DNA of 46,278 nt from an uncultured Bacilli bacterium (lineage in GTDB: Bacteria; Bacillota_I; Bacilli_A; RF39; UBA660), in NCBI GenBank assembly GCA_948760655.1, contig CAQBKK010000001.1:1-46278 (forward strand), written 5' to 3'. Numbering within the stretch: the first letter of the stretch is position 1; every line of letters begins with the position of its first letter. Under the pieces are notes generated by a model. That model worked only from the letters and a program-made list of their open reading frames with translations. It was not told the origin of the DNA and ran no database searches. Positions 17,020 to 24,871 of the stretch are shown here, in pieces. Both the position numbers and the translations under genes were made by a program.

Positions 17020-17453
17020 TAAAAATTTTATGTTTAGGAAAAATAAAAGAAAAATACTTAATAGATTTAATAAATGACTACCAAAAACGAATAAACAAAT
17101 ACCACAAACTAGAAATCATAGAATTAAAAGATGAAGACAATTTACAAAAAGAAGAACAAAGTATACTAACACATATAAATCCCAAAGACTTTATTATTAC
17201 TTTGGAAATTGAAGGAAAAGAACTAACCAGTAAAGAATTAGCAACCTTAATAGACAAAACATTTATAACACATAGTTCCATAACTTTTATTATTGGAAGC
17301 TCTCTTGGTTTATCAAACAAAATAAAGGAGTTTGCAAACTTTTCTTTATCCTTTTCTAAACTTACCTATCCTCATGGATTATTTAGAGGAATACTTTTAG
17401 AACAAATCTATCGAGCATTTAAAATAAATAATAACGAAAATTACCATAAATAA
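17016..17453 (+). CDS. rlmH: 23S rRNA (pseudouridine1915-N3)-methyltransferase RlmH
   Basis: 145 aa from ATG 17016 (MIKILCLGKIKEKYL, the normal family start; the TTG at 16980 would add an unmatched extension). SPOUT methyltransferase with the trefoil-knot motifs FIIGSSLGLS and LTYPHGLFRGILLEQIYRAFKI, and the terminal YHK. It methylates pseudouridine 1915 in helix 69 using SAM. Slightly shorter than the usual 155-160 aa. Overlaps walJ by 4 nt. Confidence 0.95.
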   Translation: MIKILCLGKIKEKYLIDLINDYQKRINKYHKLEIIELKDEDNLQKEEQSILTHINPKDFIITLEIEGKELTSKELATLIDKTFITHSSITFIIGSSLGLSNKIKEFANFSLSFSKLTYPHGLFRGILLEQIYRAFKINNNENYHK

Positions 17454-17479
17454 AAGAAAGAAGAGAAAGTAGGAAAAAA

Positions 17480-17627
17480 ATGAACAAAGAACTAAAAAGA
17501 CTGTTCATTATACTAAGTTTATATTCTTTAGCAGATGGTTTGTGATATAACAGGAGACTTTATACATCCTTCTCACGACTTTGATAATATCACCATGAGT
17601 GAGTGGATACGAAAAAGAAAAATTTAA
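17480..17627 (+). pseudogene. Possible remnant ORFs between rlmH and ung
   Basis: An ATG at 17480 behind a GAAAGTAGG SD encodes 21 residues (MNKELKRLFIILSLYSLADGL) and stops. A second frame from ATG 17535 continues for 30 residues (segments GDFIHPSHDF and NITMSEWIRKRKI) to a stop at 17627. The two together look like a start with a frameshift, but neither is recognised. It may be a decayed gene or chance. No other gene lies in the 199 bases between rlmH and ung. Confidence 0.25.
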
Positions 17628-17652
17628 TCTTAAAAAGAATGGAGCAGTAAAT

Positions 17653-18324
17653 ATGTTAAACAATGATTGGGATGAAGTATTAAAAGTAGTATTTGAGGGA
17701 GATGGATTTAAAAAGTTTTATTCAGTAGTAGAAAACGAATACAATACAAAAACCATTTTTCCGCCAAAAGACTATATCTTTAATGCCCTAAAATTAACAC
17801 CCTATAAAAATGTGAAAGTAGTAATAGTTGGACAAGATCCTTATCATGGTGTAGGAGAAGCACATGGACTTTCGTTCTCAGTACAAAAAGGAATAAAAGT
17901 TCCTCCCTCTCTAAAAAATATTTATAAAGAATTAGAAAGTGATTTAGTAATTCCACCTTACGAAGAAGGAGATTTAACCAAGTGGGCACAACAAGGAGTA
18001 CTCCTTTTAAATGCAGTGTTAACAGTAGAAAAAGACAAACCAGCCTCTCATAGAAATCTAGGCTGGGAAAGACTAACAGACTATATAATCAAGACACTTA
18101 ACAACAAGGAAGAACCAGTAGTATTTATCCTTTGGGGAAACTTTGCCAAAGAAAAACAAAAATACATAACAAATCCAAAACATTTTGTTATAACCTCTGC
18201 TCATCCAAGTCCTTTTTCAGCAAACTATGGATTTTTCGGAAGTAAACCTTTTTCCAAAACCAATAACTTTTTGAAAGAGAATGGACTTGAACCTATTGAT
18301 TGGGATTTAAGAAATAACTTGTAA
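17653..18324 (+). CDS. ung: Uracil-DNA glycosylase, family 1
   Basis: 223 aa from ATG 17653; a GTG at 17599 would add 18 unmatched residues, and the family begins at LLNNDWDEV-type sequence. The catalytic water-activating motif GQDPYH is at residues 60-65 (Asp62). The uracil-binding strand and the intercalation loop HPSPFS followed by GFFGSKPFSKTNNFL are present. It removes uracil from DNA in base excision repair. SD is weak (GGAG about 12 nt upstream). Confidence 0.95.
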   Translation: MLNNDWDEVLKVVFEGDGFKKFYSVVENEYNTKTIFPPKDYIFNALKLTPYKNVKVVIVGQDPYHGVGEAHGLSFSVQKGIKVPPSLKNIYKELESDLVIPPYEEGDLTKWAQQGVLLLNAVLTVEKDKPASHRNLGWERLTDYIIKTLNNKEEPVVFILWGNFAKEKQKYITNPKHFVITSAHPSPFSANYGFFGSKPFSKTNNFLKENGLEPIDWDLRNNL

Positions 18325-18339
18325 AAAAGTTGTTTTTTT
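18316..18339 (+). terminator. Terminator overlapping the ung stop
   Basis: AACTT (18316-18320) and AAGTT (18327-18331) flank the stop codon and are followed by a T7 tract. Short stem. Confidence 0.5.
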
Positions 18340-18344
18340 ATTTT

Positions 18345-18374
18345 AAAAATAAAAAAATCAAGAATAAACTTGAT
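18345..18374 (-). terminator. Terminator of lemA (minus strand)
   Basis: On the minus strand ATCAAG pairs with CTTGAT (plus coordinates 18369-18374 and 18357-18362), then a T7 tract. The stem begins at the last base of the lemA stop codon. Confidence 0.75.
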
Positions 18375-18919
18375 TATAACTTAAAATCATCATAAACATC
18401 ATCATTCATATCTTTTCCATCAAAGAAAGAACTTACTTTAAAACGATGAACCTTTCCTACAATATTAGAAGGAAATTGGCGTACATATCTATTTAGTTCA
18501 TTCGTATTTTTATTATAATAACTTGTAATAGCTGCTATTTTCTCATCAGATGTTTTAATAGAAGAAAATATTTCTTTCAATTCTTTATTTTCGCCAAGTT
18601 CTGGATAATCATCTCTAAATTTATAAAGCAAAGCAAAAGCCTCTTTTAATTTTCGATCTATTACAAAATTTGTATTATTTTTCTTTTTTAGCCCTATGTA
18701 CTCTTTAAAATATTCTTTTCCATCATTTAAAGTACTTTTTACAATATTATCTGCATGTACGAGCAAATCGTATCTAACCCTTAATGTTTCATCAATAATA
18801 CTTTCAGAATGTTCTATTTTGGTTTTTAAATATTGCATTTTATTATAGTAAACAACATAAACAATTCCTGCTCCTGCACATAAAATAATCAAAAATAGTA
18901 AAACATAAAACAAATTCAT
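18374..18919 (-). CDS. LemA family membrane protein
   Basis: 181 aa from ATG at 18919 with SD AGGTGGT; the TTG at 18943 is upstream of that SD and is rejected. One N-terminal membrane segment (about 3-24) is followed by the helical LemA domain with the signature YNKNTNELNRYVRQFPSNIVGKVHRF and FFDGKD (read as segments). LemA proteins are widespread membrane-anchored helical bundles; a role in envelope homeostasis is proposed but unproven. Own promoter (TGT-TATAAT on the minus strand) and own terminator. Confidence 0.88.
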   Translation of the reverse strand: MNLFYVLLFLIILCAGAGIVYVVYYNKMQYLKTKIEHSESIIDETLRVRYDLLVHADNIVKSTLNDGKEYFKEYIGLKKKNNTNFVIDRKLKEAFALLYKFRDDYPELGENKELKEIFSSIKTSDEKIAAITSYYNKNTNELNRYVRQFPSNIVGKVHRFKVSSFFDGKDMNDDVYDDFKL

Positions 18920-18942
18920 TGTACCACCTAATTCTAAATACA

Positions 18943-18951
18943 ATTATAACA
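18943..18951 (-). promoter_or_regulatory. Extended -10 promoter of lemA
   Basis: Minus-strand TGT-TATAAT, 24 nt upstream of the ATG, with a weak -35. Confidence 0.6.
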
Positions 18952-19009
18952 TTCTTTCTTTAAATATTTAAGAGATAATTATATAATTGAATCAGAAAGA
19001 AAGTGACAT

Positions 19010-19507
19010 ATGAAAATTAAATGTATTCCTGTAGGAGACTTACAGGCAAATTGTTATATTGTAACCAAGGGAAATAAAACGATAATCATTGACCCAGGAG
19101 ACGAACCAGAAAAAATAGAAAAAGAATTAGTTGGCTTACATGTAATTGGAATATTTTTAACACACGCTCACTTTGACCACATAGGAGCTCTTTCTTTTTT
19201 TGAAGAAAAATACCATTTAAAACACAATACAGAAATAAAAGATCTTAATTTTGAAATGATAAAAACACCAGGGCACTCCAAAGATTCTATAACCTTTTAT
19301 TTTGAAAAAGAAAAAATCATGTTTACAGGAGACTTCCTATTTAAAGGAACAATAGGAAGAATGGATTTACCAGGAGGAAATACGAAAAAAATGAAAGTGA
19401 GTTTAGAAAAAATAGCCCATTATCCAGAAAATATTACTATTTATCCAGGACATGGACCTTCTACTACACTAGGAAAAGAAAAAATGAGTTTTAAATATTA
19501 TTTTTAA
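19010..19507 (+). CDS. Compact metallo-beta-lactamase-fold hydrolase (glyoxalase II-like)
   Basis: 165 aa; relatives of the YqgX/GloB-like group are usually about 205-210. Metal ligands are all present: THAHFDH (H52, H54, D56, H57), TPGHS (H89), FTGDFLF (Asp), and YPGHGP (His). The shortening is internal: only 31 residues separate H57 from H89, where relatives have roughly twice as many. So the catalytic frame is kept while the substrate-proximal segment is trimmed. Likely a thioester hydrolase, but the substrate is unknown. Confidence 0.85.
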   Translation: MKIKCIPVGDLQANCYIVTKGNKTIIIDPGDEPEKIEKELVGLHVIGIFLTHAHFDHIGALSFFEEKYHLKHNTEIKDLNFEMIKTPGHSKDSITFYFEKEKIMFTGDFLFKGTIGRMDLPGGNTKKMKVSLEKIAHYPENITIYPGHGPSTTLGKEKMSFKYYF

Positions 19508-19511
19508 AAAA

Positions 19512-20237
19512 TTACCAATCTTCTCCTTTATAAATAACTTCTTTTGTTCCAGGGTTTATGGCAACGAATAAAAAATCTCCATGATTACAATAGCCAGAAT
19601 CGTCACATCTACCTTCAATTAAATAAATCATAAAATCATTTATCTTATTTTCATCTACAGGAGTCATATAAAAAGATAATCTGTACTTTTTAGAATCATT
19701 TAGATCAAAATGACCAATCCATATCGCTTTTTCCTCCCAATTTTTCTGAAATGTTTCCGTATCCAAATGTTCATCAATATAATATAAAGAAACAACAGCA
19801 CCTCCTTGTAAAAAACCAGGTTGATAAGCAAATTGCACATTCTGTACATGGGAAGGAATCTCTTTAGGGAAAACTTGTAATAACCACTCTCCCTTTACTT
19901 TATATTTATAATATTTTGCGTTTGTGATAGGAGTAGTTCCTTCAATAGCGATGCACATTCCAAATGCCAAAAAATAGTAAAACAATAAAAAAGTACTTAA
20001 GACAATTGTAAAATCGACTAGTAATTTTTGCATTAGCTCTGTTTTAAAAATAAAATGCAAAATAGAAAAAGTAAAAAAAAGCAAAAAAGGAGCATATCCA
20101 AGAAGCAAAAGGATATAGCGAAAAGAAAAAGGATCAGCTTGACTAAAAATAAAAAACAAACTTCCAACCAAAAAAGAAATAAAACACATAGTGTAATAAG
20201 GTTTAATAGTACTAATTTTTTTCCAGCATTTTTTCAT
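19512..20237 (-). CDS. Uncharacterised four-segment membrane protein
   Basis: 241 aa from ATG at 20237 (SD AGAGGTG); the reading from 20285 runs through the promoter and is rejected. Four hydrophobic segments occupy roughly residues 13-112. The remaining C-terminal half is soluble, with a CDDSGYC pair of cysteines and an ending GTKEVIYKGEDW. Not recognised. Ends 4 nt after the convergent MBL gene, with no clear terminator between them. Confidence 0.65.
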   Translation of the reverse strand: MKKCWKKISTIKPYYTMCFISFLVGSLFFIFSQADPFSFRYILLLLGYAPFLLFFTFSILHFIFKTELMQKLLVDFTIVLSTFLLFYYFLAFGMCIAIEGTTPITNAKYYKYKVKGEWLLQVFPKEIPSHVQNVQFAYQPGFLQGGAVVSLYYIDEHLDTETFQKNWEEKAIWIGHFDLNDSKKYRLSFYMTPVDENKINDFMIYLIEGRCDDSGYCNHGDFLFVAINPGTKEVIYKGEDW

Positions 20238-20258
20238 AAGTACACCTCTATAAATAAA

Positions 20259-20267
20259 ATTATAACA
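20259..20267 (-). promoter_or_regulatory. Extended -10 promoter overlapping the gerQ terminator
   Basis: Minus-strand TGT-TATAAT directly after the T-tract of the gerQ terminator. The -35 position (about 20282-20287, GGTTGG) falls in the terminator loop. Confidence 0.6.
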
Positions 20268-20299
20268 TAAAAAGCCCACAACCAACCTGTTATGCGCTT
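20268..20299 (-). terminator. Terminator of gerQ (minus strand)
   Basis: On the minus strand AAGC-G-CATAAC pairs with GTTGTG-G-GCTT (plus coordinates 20289-20299 and 20272-20282; one G-G mismatch, one wobble), followed by a T-tract. Confidence 0.6.
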
Positions 20300-20308
20300 A
20301 AAACTTAT

Positions 20309-20689
20309 TTAAAATGTTTTTTCAGAATAAGCATGACTATAATTGATACGCTCATCAAACTCAACATAGTTTAAATAAATAAGTCGAATCAAAAACCATC
20401 TACCTGTATTCGGGTCACTTAAAATCAAGTGATCTCTTCCTGCTTCCTCAATAATTCCACTATATATTTTGTCTTTCCATTCTACCGAATCAGGATAAGA
20501 TACATAAGCCTTTACTCGTTTTCCTTTGTTTAATCTTAAAATATTTTCAATATAACTTTGTTCCATGTCCAAATCTTGATTGTAACTTAAGTTTCCTGGT
20601 GGAGTTGTAGCAGTTGTATAATTTTGGTTAAAATTAGAAGAATCACTTGCTCCAGGAAACGTTGGATTTTGATAGTAACTACCATTCAT
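20309..20689 (-). CDS. gerQ: Spore coat protein GerQ
   Basis: 126 aa. The conserved C-terminal GerQ domain is clear: QSYIENILRLNKGKRVKAYVSYPDS, then IIEEAGRDHLILSDPNTG and YLNYVEFDERINY. In B. subtilis GerQ is a coat protein cross-linked by the transglutaminase Tgl and needed for CwlJ-dependent germination. The N-terminal 40 residues are Tyr/Asn/Pro/Thr-rich low complexity, as in other GerQ proteins, but with fewer lysines. SD GAGGTG upstream. Neither cwlJ nor tgl is in the window. With spo0A this is the second sporulation-linked gene here. Confidence 0.88.
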   Translation of the reverse strand: MNGSYYQNPTFPGASDSSNFNQNYTTATTPPGNLSYNQDLDMEQSYIENILRLNKGKRVKAYVSYPDSVEWKDKIYSGIIEEAGRDHLILSDPNTGRWFLIRLIYLNYVEFDERINYSHAYSEKTF

Positions 20690-20723
20690 TTTTTATTCAC
20701 CTCATTAATTCATATGACTTACA

Positions 20724-20752
20724 TTGGAAAATATGAAAAAATTTAGTATAAT
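20724..20752 (+). promoter_or_regulatory. Promoter of the YitT-family gene
   Basis: TTGGAA (20724-20729), 17 bp, TATAAT (20747-20752). Confidence 0.7.
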
Positions 20753-20775
20753 AAAAATAGAATAGGGGAAATAAT

Positions 20776-21693
20776 ATGGACTTAAGTATATATTTAAGAA
20801 GTATTAAAAAAACACTAAAAAAGAAAAAGTTTTACATAAATAGCCTATTATTTCTTTTTAGTGTCTTATTACTTGCCTTAAACTATAACATATTTTTAGT
20901 ACCAAATAACTTTGTCATTGGAGGAACAAGTGGACTTGCCATTATTATAAAAAAACTATATGGATTAGATACCGCCATATTTATTGGAATAACAGGTGCA
21001 TTTCTTATGGTTCTATCCATTGTCTTTCTAGGGTGGAAAGAAACCAGTCGTGCTCTAATTGGAGCCATATTGTATCCTTTTTTTATTTCACTTACGGCTC
21101 CCACAGCAAGTTATATTTTAAATTATTTGAATTTTGACACTACATTAATAGTAGCACTTATCGGAGGAGTAATTTGTGGAGTATCCAACGGTCTTTTATA
21201 CAAATCAGGCTTTACAACAGGTGGTAGTGACATCTTAATGAAAATCGTAAACAAATATGGAAAACTTCCAGAAGGAAAAGCTGTATTTTCTATAAACATT
21301 GTAATCATGGTTTTTGCATGCATCATCTTTGGAGCCAGCCAATTTATTTACTCCCTTATTGTTTTATATCTAAACACCATGATGATTGATAGAATAATGA
21401 TAGGAGTATCCAATAGTAAACAATTCTTCATTTACACCAAAGAACATGAAAAAATAAAAGAATTCATAATGAAAGATTTAAAAACAGGAGTTACCATCTT
21501 TAATGCCAAAGGGGGATACACAAGAGAAGAAAATGAAGTACTTATGTGTGTAGTTCCAAATAAAGACTATTACTTATTCAAAGAAAAAGTATTAGAAATT
21601 GATAAAGATGCCTTCTTTGTTATCAATGATTGTTATGAAGTAACAGGTGGTGTTCATAAAGAAAACAAAATACTAGGGAGTAGTAAAGGATAA
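20776..21693 (+). CDS. YitT family membrane protein (DUF161 + DUF2179)
   Basis: 305 aa. The N-terminal membrane domain (about 22-215, five to six segments) carries the family motifs NNFVIGGTSGLAIII and SGFTTGGSDILM. A cytoplasmic DUF2179 domain (about 222-290) includes TKEHEKIKEFI, GVTIFNAKGGYTREENEVLMCVV (as segments) and VINDCYEVTGG. The function of YitT proteins is not settled. Starts 24 nt after its -10; a broken metallopeptidase gene follows only 2 nt after its stop, so the two were co-transcribed. Confidence 0.92.
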   Translation: MDLSIYLRSIKKTLKKKKFYINSLLFLFSVLLLALNYNIFLVPNNFVIGGTSGLAIIIKKLYGLDTAIFIGITGAFLMVLSIVFLGWKETSRALIGAILYPFFISLTAPTASYILNYLNFDTTLIVALIGGVICGVSNGLLYKSGFTTGGSDILMKIVNKYGKLPEGKAVFSINIVIMVFACIIFGASQFIYSLIVLYLNTMMIDRIMIGVSNSKQFFIYTKEHEKIKEFIMKDLKTGVTIFNAKGGYTREENEVLMCVVPNKDYYLFKEKVLEIDKDAFFVINDCYEVTGGVHKENKILGSSKG

Positions 21694-21695
21694 AC

Positions 21696-23217
21696 ATGGA
21701 AGAATTAATAAAGTTGCAAGAATTAGAAAGTAGCAATACAGAAGAATACCTAAGAATATTTAATAACTTAAGTGACGAAGAAATCACCTCTGTTTTTGAG
21801 ACAAATAAACTAAGTAGTGAAATAAAAAATAAATTAATAGAAATCGCAAGCGACAGAATAAACAAATTACCAAACTCTCTTTTTATAGAAATATCCACTT
21901 GGGCAACAACAAAAGAAAGTTATATAAAAAATTATTTAAAACGAATCCAAGAAATGTCCTACGAAGAATTTGTAGAATTGCTTTTCAATGGAATTTATGA
22001 TCAAAACATTGCAATAGAAATTATGAAAACAAATACCTATAAACAACATTTACAAAAAGAAAAAGAAGAACAAAAAGAAAATAATTTACAATGTTTGGAT
22101 TGTAGAGCAAGGTTATTTACATCTACAAATATCTTAGAAGATTTGAATAAAATAGGACAAAAAATCCTTGCGCTGAAAATGTGGGAAAGCATAGAAAGCT
22201 CTCCTGAAAAAAGAGAAAATATAGAAGGATTAGAAAATGCATATTTAAAAAGTATCATCGAAAATAGAAAAGCAATAGATTTAAACGAAAAAAGCATAAA
22301 ATGTGGATTAGGGATTATTGGACTACACATGCAAAAGCAAGAACTACTAACACCTAAAATGATAGAATTTTATTTATACTATCGTATTAAAGAATTAAAT
22401 CTTGAAAGTATTTGTAAAAATGTGATAGTTACACTGGACATTGGTGAGGAAGAAAGCAAAATGTTTGGACATTATACAATGGATGGAGATATTTTAAAAG
22501 GTGGAACTTTAAGAATTAATTACGAATATTTGATAAATATATTTTCAAGAGTTAACAAGACAATTGGTATTAGTGACAAACAGCTTAATGATGTTATTAA
22601 TATAAATTTTCTAGAAATGCTATCTCATGAACTTGGACATGCTATGGATATGCAAAATTTTTTCAAAAATACTGAAAATTTAGATGCAGTTGATTGGTTA
22701 ATGACAACATATACAAATAAACAATGTAATTATAATCTTCGAAGTACCGAACTACAAGATAAAATGGGTACTAAAGAGTATAGAAAACATCATAATATTT
22801 TTATAACAGAATACAAGCAGACTTATTTGCCTTCTTTGATTCTAACAAGCAATTAATTACAAATTTTAACAATTGCTATCCGAAATATATAGTAGAAAAT
22901 ACTTTAAGTGCTTACGCAAAACGTATTGTCTCATTTTATACAAGCGAAGAAGGAGCAATGTTATCTCCAATGGAAAAGTTTGATAAAATTTACCAAGAAA
23001 ATATGGGAAGTGATGCGATTCCGATTGTAACAGAGGAAAATCCAGATGGGATTCTTTAATGACTGGAGATAAAATCCCAGAAGATTTATGGAATTTATTA
23101 AAAAGAATAGCAAATAAAGAAATAAGAACAACTAATTTATATGAAATTTTAAATACATATGTGCAAAACAGAGCCAATGCAACCTATGAAGAAAATCTGT
23201 CAAATCCCTCTTTGTAA
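21696..23217 (+). pseudogene. Zinc metallopeptidase gene broken by two frameshifts
   Basis: The first reading (386 codons, to 22856) contains the zinc motif HELGHAMD (H311, E312, H315) and ends abruptly after ITEYK. Shifting frame at about 22814-22816 restores A-D-L-F-A-F-F-D-S-N, giving EYKADLFA, the expected downstream third-ligand region. That frame runs to 23059. A second shift in the T-run at 23055-23057 restores L-M-T-G-D-K-I-P-E-D and continues to 23217. Both events are single-base losses in homopolymers, so they could be real mutations or sequencing errors. The intact protein would be about 507 aa. The N-terminal half is helical and not recognised. Confidence 0.75.
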
Positions 23218-23251
23218 GGTGAAATTTACCATTTATTTAAACTATAACAGA

Positions 23252-23260
23252 TGATATAAT
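23252..23260 (+). promoter_or_regulatory. Extended -10 promoter of the ftsEX operon
   Basis: TGA-TATAAT (TATAAT 23255-23260), 30 nt before the ftsE GTG. Confidence 0.65.
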
Positions 23261-23289
23261 ATAAGAATATGAAGTATGAGGTGGTAGCA

Positions 23290-23991
23290 GTGAATTTAAT
23301 TGAAGTCAAAAATTGCTATAAAGTATATAACAATGGAGTAACAGCAATTGCTGATTTAAACGTGACGATAGAAAAAGGAGAATTTATTTTTGTAATCGGT
23401 GCTAGTGGAAGTGGAAAATCAACATTCATAAAAATGTTGTACCGTGAAGAACGCCCAACGAATGGTCGCGTTGATGTGGGAGGCATAAACGTTGCCAAAT
23501 TAAGGAACTCCAAAGTATACAAATTAAGAAGAAAGTTAGGTATTGTATTTCAAGACTTCAAACTATTACCAAAACTAACTGTGTATGAAAATGTAGCCTT
23601 CGCGCTTGAAGCCATCGGAATGCATAATAGAGAAATAAGACCAAAAGTATTGGCGGCTTTAGAAAAAGTTGGCTTAAAAGACAAAGCAAGAAGTTTTCCT
23701 AACCAATTATCAGGAGGAGAACAACAACGTGTATGTATTGCAAGAGCAATTGTAAACAATCCAAAACTTCTAATCTGCGACGAACCTACTGGAAACTTAG
23801 ATCCAGATATATCCCAAGAAATTGTAAACATATTAGAAAAAATTAATAAAGAGGCTGGAACTACAATTATAATGGCAACACACGATAGAGAAATTGTAGA
23901 AAAAATGGGGCATCGAGTATTACTAATAGACCAAGGAGTGCTTGCAAAAGATTACGCGAAAGGAAGTTACAAAGTACATGAAAGCAATTAG
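23290..23991 (+). CDS. ftsE: Cell division ATP-binding protein FtsE
   Basis: 233 aa from GTG 23290, chosen because SD GAGGTGG (23278-23284) fits it and the family starts at IEVKNCYKVY-type sequence; ATG 23269 has no SD. ABC ATPase with Walker A GASGSGKST (37-45), Q-loop FQDFKLLP, signature LSGGEQQR, Walker B LLICDEPTGNLDP and the switch His in MATHDREIV. Works with FtsX to activate a peptidoglycan hydrolase at the division site or sidewall. Overlaps ftsX by 14 nt. Confidence 0.97.
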   Translation: MNLIEVKNCYKVYNNGVTAIADLNVTIEKGEFIFVIGASGSGKSTFIKMLYREERPTNGRVDVGGINVAKLRNSKVYKLRRKLGIVFQDFKLLPKLTVYENVAFALEAIGMHNREIRPKVLAALEKVGLKDKARSFPNQLSGGEQQRVCIARAIVNNPKLLICDEPTGNLDPDISQEIVNILEKINKEAGTTIIMATHDREIVEKMGHRVLLIDQGVLAKDYAKGSYKVHESN

Positions 23992-24871
23992 AATTTTCAC
24001 GCGTGGCATACGAGATGCCTTTAAAAGCGTATTCAGAAACTTTAGTTTATCAACAGCAGCTATCACTTGTAGTAGTATTACATTAATTTTAGTAGCAGTA
24101 GCGATGATTATTTCTTACAACGTAAAAAATATTACTTCTAATTTAGAAAGAGAATTAACCATTGTTGCTTACTTAAAAGAAGATAGAACAGAAGAAAATA
24201 TAAATGATATAAAAAATGCTTTAGAACATATGGAAAATGTAGAATCATTTGTATACAAAAGCAAGGATGAATGGAAGTTAGAAATGGCTACCTATTCAGA
24301 TACATTTTCACAAGCACTTGACTTTTTAGATGAAAACCCTTTGTTAGATTCAATAACCATAACCGTAAAAGATGTGAGCTATCTAAAAGAAACTACAGAG
24401 CAAATAAAAACGTATGAATTTGTAAGTAGTGCAGACTATGGAGAAGGAATGGCCGAAAACTTAGTAGCAGTATTCGATGTCGTAGAAAAAGTAACAATTA
24501 TTATTGTAATAGCTCTAGTTTTAGTAACGGCATTCTTAATTGGAAATACAATAAAATTAACCATATTTTCTCGTCGAGGAGAAATTGACATTATGCGTCT
24601 TGTTGGTTCAAGTAATATTTCTATTCGACTACCATTTATTTTTGAAGGATTAATTTTAGGTATACTAGGAAGTATCATTCCAATATTAGTTACCATTTAT
24701 GGATACGTTTTACTATATGATCACTTTAATGGATACCTATTTACGCAAATCATACGTTTAGTAGAACCATTTAACTTTATTCTTTATGTATCAGGTGCTT
24801 TAGCAATTATTGGGGCAGTCATCGGAATGTTCGGAAGTTACAGAGCAGTAAGGAGATATTTAAAAATATGA
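23978..24871 (+). CDS. ftsX: Cell division permease-like protein FtsX
   Basis: 297 aa from ATG 23978 with SD AAAGGAAG; the TTG at 23942 is rejected. Topology is typical: TM1 (about 23-44), an extracellular domain (about 45-165), then three TM segments with the FtsX domain (TAFLIGNTIKLTIFSRRGEIDIMRLVG, as segments). It couples the FtsE ATPase cycle to an extracellular hydrolase. Ends in ATGA overlapping the M23 gene by 4 nt, so partner and transporter are encoded together. Confidence 0.96.
   Translation: MKAIRIFTRGIRDAFKSVFRNFSLSTAAITCSSITLILVAVAMIISYNVKNITSNLERELTIVAYLKEDRTEENINDIKNALEHMENVESFVYKSKDEWKLEMATYSDTFSQALDFLDENPLLDSITITVKDVSYLKETTEQIKTYEFVSSADYGEGMAENLVAVFDVVEKVTIIIVIALVLVTAFLIGNTIKLTIFSRRGEIDIMRLVGSSNISIRLPFIFEGLILGILGSIIPILVTIYGYVLLYDHFNGYLFTQIIRLVEPFNFILYVSGALAIIGAVIGMFGSYRAVRRYLKI

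Noticed and set aside
23269..23289. Longer FtsE start at ATG 23269
   Set aside because: No SD, and it adds residues absent from the family; GTG 23290 has SD GAGGTGG at proper spacing.
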